DNA from: Marsupella aquatica | Taxonomy: Eukaryota; Marchantiophyta | Direction of reading: 5' to 3' | NCBI GenBank assembly: GCA_973895155.1 | Contig: OZ316892.1 | Coordinates: 3,410,001-3,474,000 of the forward strand | DNA length: 64,000 nt | Part shown: positions 60,986 to 64,000 of the stretch, piece by piece | How the letters are laid out: every line of letters begins with the position of its first letter | Position numbering within the stretch: position 1 is the first letter of the stretch | The notes under the pieces: model-generated | What the model was told of the DNA's origin: nothing | The model's database searches: none | What the model saw: only the letters and a program-made list of their open reading frames with translations | Translations under genes and position numbers: made by a program

Positions 60986-61259
60986 CATATGAGAGATTGT
61001 CATGTCAGAACCTAAATCATGACCCACGTACAATATCCACCATCCCCATCTGGAGAAATACCTTACTTTTACGGGGTTTAGGCGTCCAACATTAGGTTTT
61101 TCCTCCTCAAGTGTTCTCGCGTACCAACAGGAGCCCTTTTTCCTGAAAAAACATCGACGGAGAGGGCATGCTCGATGTGCTCTTTTCTTGGCATGCCTTG
61201 TGTGCACATTGCAAGGGCTTAGGATTGCGCAACTTTGTGCATTGCCTCCACCAAGCTTT

Positions 61260-61960
61260 GACACTCTTCCAAACACATTTGCCCCGGGAGCATAGGTTGG
61301 AGTTGCGGGAGGAGAGGAGCTACGACACTCTTCCGAGCACATTTGCCCCGGGAGCACAGGGTGGAGTTGCAAGAGGGGAGGAGCTGCAACACAGTTCTTC
61401 CGCGCACAGGTTGGAGTTGCCCCAGGAGCACAAGTTGGAGTTGCGGGAGGGGAGGAGTTGCATGAGGTTGGAGGTGCGGAAGGGAAGAGCTGCGGAAGGG
61501 AAGAGCCGGACACAATCAGAAAGAGTTGAGCGACAAGCTGCGGGTCACGAGCTGCTAGTGAGGAGCTACAATCGGCAACAAGCTGCGCAAGGTGGATGCA
61601 GAAGGCATTTGCGCGCTGGGGCCCCGATCATCATAGAAGGCGATTGCTATGGAAGCTCGTGGAGGCAGTGAAAGCAGGGAGGAAATCATTCTTGCTGCGG
61701 AAGGTCGACGATAGCTTCTTGAAGAGGTTGTGGAGTTTGCGGAAGGGAGCCGGTTGTTTGTTTGGTCTCAACATTCATTTCTTTAAGTGGGTGCGAGCTG
61801 CTTGCGGAAGGGGAGAGGTGACCTGATTGCGGACGGGGAGAAGGCAAGCTGCTTGCGGAAGGGGAGAGGTCGAGCAGCTGCTTGCAAAAGGGGAGAGGGC
61901 GACTCATTGCGGAAGCTGAGAGTGCAAGCTACTTGCAGAAGGCAACAGAGCACAAGCTGC
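61260..61960. repeat. Two GC-rich low-complexity minisatellite blocks
   Basis: At 61260-61500, variants of GGAGTTGCGGGAGGGGAGGA and GAGCACAGGTTGGAGTTGC; at 61790-61960, copies of GCTTGCGGAAGGGGAGAGG. Open frames on both strands (up to 183 codons, 61513-60962 minus, and 167 codons, 61168-61671 plus) are products of the repeats and have no family. Confidence 0.7.
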
Positions 61961-61969
61961 TACCTGCAA

Positions 61970-64000
61970 GTTGAGGCCTGCTAGCTTCCGCCTCAAAGGT
62001 ATGACCTTATTCCCATTGGCGCCCATGCTGTGATTTGCCTGGTTGCTCTCTGCTCTCCACTTCCGGCTCCACCCCAGCCTGGGACCTGCAATGTGCTGTG
62101 TTGGGACCTGTGTTGCTGTGTGCCAGAGCTCTTTGCTTATGTTTTTTCTCTATCTATCCCTCTCCATTCGCTGTACATGTTCTCTGATCTTCAATTCTAT
62201 TGCCATTTGCTACATGTTCTTTGAGTTTGCTGAGTTTTGTTGTCCACCTTCTCGCCCTCTGTAGCCTTTTGCATCACAAGTGCCTGCATTTCCTTCCCTG
62301 TCCCATGCTAGCTCCACTGCGACCTTCCATTGCTATCTATGCTGATTCCTTCCACTGCTACAAAATTCTGCTTTGCAATGGCATCGCAATGCTCATATGT
62401 CCCAGTAAAATTTGGGTAGACATAAGTATTAGGCGCGAAGTCTTCTCTCTCTGCCTGCCCAATCTGAATCAAGTGCCCGAGTTCTGACCGAGTTGTCCTC
62501 TGTCTGTCTGCTGTTGATTTCTGATTGCTACTTGTCGGATTTGTCTGCTATTTTCAGTTCAGTTTGTTGTCTTGTTGTCGTCTGGCAATTATTGCCAATT
62601 ATTCTGACTGCGTGAAAGGCTGTTCTATTTAGTGTTGCCTAATTGAACATAAAAATATGCTATTAAGTTGATTGAGTTAGGCAAATCAGGATCCCGTACC
62701 CTTGTGTTCAAAATTCTATATCTGGCAGTGTTTGCTGTGTTTGTTGTGCTCAAACAAACAAACATTCTATTGGCAGTGTCAACCTAGAAAGATAACCTGA
62801 TGTATCGCCAACCTTTTCAGTGTGCTGCCAAAGTCCCTGTAGATGCCACTCCTTCTCTGTTTTGAATGAGTAAACTCCTTTCCTCCATATTGAAATGTCA
62901 TCCTGGACCTAAGCTACGAGGAACTGCGAGGTGACTCGTGACAATCTTTGTGGTGCAAGGTGAGCTTGATCTCTTATTATTACAATGTAGTCCTTAGTTT
63001 TCCATTGTATGATATTTTCCTTAGTCTGTCAGTGTTCCTCAATGAATTGGTTTCCTTACTCTTCTTTTGACATCCCTCTGTATCATAGCCCTTTTCTTTT
63101 CTCTTTTTCTTACTGAAGAGAAGTGCAGGCATGTATGGTGAATCCTCACTGGATTCCAGCAGCGACTCTGTAGAATTCTGTCGCCAACAAGTTTCAGAGT
63201 TTTGTGTGTGGTTTGCCAACTGCTGTGCCACCTGAGAGAATTCCTCAGTGGCTTTGTACAAGCCTTGCTATTCAACTATGGTACTTTACAGCTAACTGTC
63301 TGACGTTCACACAACATCCATACACAGCAATGAATACAACTCCATGAATACAGCCACATGATTTCCTTTGGTCTGCAAATTGGACGAAACTAAACTAAAA
63401 TCAGCTTGGTCAATTTTAAATTCTTCGTAAGGGTCTCTAATAGCAGCCTGGTATAGTCATCTGTGCACGAAGATAGAGTACGGTGTAGCTTTTGAAAAAG
63501 TGGGTGGACCAGCAGCTTGTTGAGAGTAAAGCAACTTATGGTTCTGTAACAGATGTGTGCAGCAGCTTAAGATGTAGAAGGCACGCAATAAAACTTGATT
63601 TTTACAGATTTAAAAAAGGGCAGGGTGAGTGAGCACTGCATGTTGAACTCACAGGTCCAAATCTTGATTTGATTTTGCTGCTAAAATTCGTATCTCTTGC
63701 CTGAGTCCCAGTTTGCTGGAGTTTTGTTGCTCTCTGTGCTTTGTTGTGTTTGCTCTGTCCATTTTAAAACTTGAGAGCCAAATGAATGCTTTGCTGAAAC
63801 TCAAGTGCTATTTGTTCTGTGTTGCCCTTACAGATTTTAAAAAGGCAGGGTGAGTTCGCACTGCTGTACAGCAAACGAAGGCATACAGGTTGCAATATTT
63901 GTGATTGCTTCCAATCATAGGCCAAGGTTATTTGCCCTGCTCAGTCCTAAATGCTTTGCCATGATCTATAAAGCATTGGTTTGTGCTGCACCCTTGTGGT
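61970..64000. other. No recognisable gene; short direct repeat
   Basis: Pyrimidine-rich, G+T-rich spacer. TTACAGATTTAAAAAAGGGC at 63602 is echoed at about 63829 (CTTACAGATTTTAAAAAGGC, then AGGGTGAGT and CACTGC), a direct repeat 227 bp apart. Nothing else identified. Confidence 0.5.

Noticed and set aside
60962-61513. 183-codon minus-strand frame rich in Ser/Pro/Cys
   Set aside because: Covers GC-rich minisatellite units and competes with a 167-codon frame on the other strand; no family.

Overview
The window is nuclear DNA of a land plant. Supporting signs are a degraded Ty1-copia retrotransposon, a Mutator-like (MULE) transposase of the FAR1/SWIM type, a CACTA-type transposon end, a telo-box beside a housekeeping-like promoter, GT-AG introns and AT-rich spacers with no operon structure. 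The species cannot be named from the sequence, and no rRNA, tRNA or organelle-derived block was recognised.

Layout. 1-15 kb: gene-poor, with minisatellites, relics of a ~80-bp dispersed repeat, one exact 94-bp duplication and a few weak ORFs. 15.1-17.3 kb: the clearest ordinary gene, two exons with one 184-bp intron, encoding an acidic 375-aa protein I do not recognise. 17.9-26.8 kb: nearly featureless apart from two short tandem duplications. 26.8-32.2 kb: a nested transposon stack. An outer element with terminal inverted repeats and a probable 9-bp target duplication holds a decayed copia element, and a 347-bp inverted-repeat element sits inside the copia pol region. 32.9-36.9 kb: two related ~1.9-kb minisatellite-rich elements in opposite orientation, separated by ~185 bp of host DNA. 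36.9-45.6 kb: a tandem duplication of a ~3.7-kb unit. 45.8-51.3 kb: little recognisable. 51.4-56.4 kb: a decayed MULE whose introns are filled with a short motif, followed by a 32-bp array of the same motif in antisense. 57.0 kb to the end: a CACTA-type left end with an 83-bp array, a ~575-bp array, a G-rich array and further low-complexity repeats; no right end was found.

The most notable finding is in the duplicated unit. Copy A encodes an intact 437-aa single-exon protein with two adjacent TALE-type (three-residue loop extension) homeodomains at its C-terminus, preceded by three 44-aa repeats. Copy B has the same architecture but carries two 4-bp insertions and a nonsense change and looks like a pseudogene, although its C-terminal 218 codons, including both homeodomains, remain open. 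The substitution pattern between the copies looks close to neutral. The duplication also serves as an internal control, revealing two later transposon insertions and a set of 4-bp, often self-complementary, indels.
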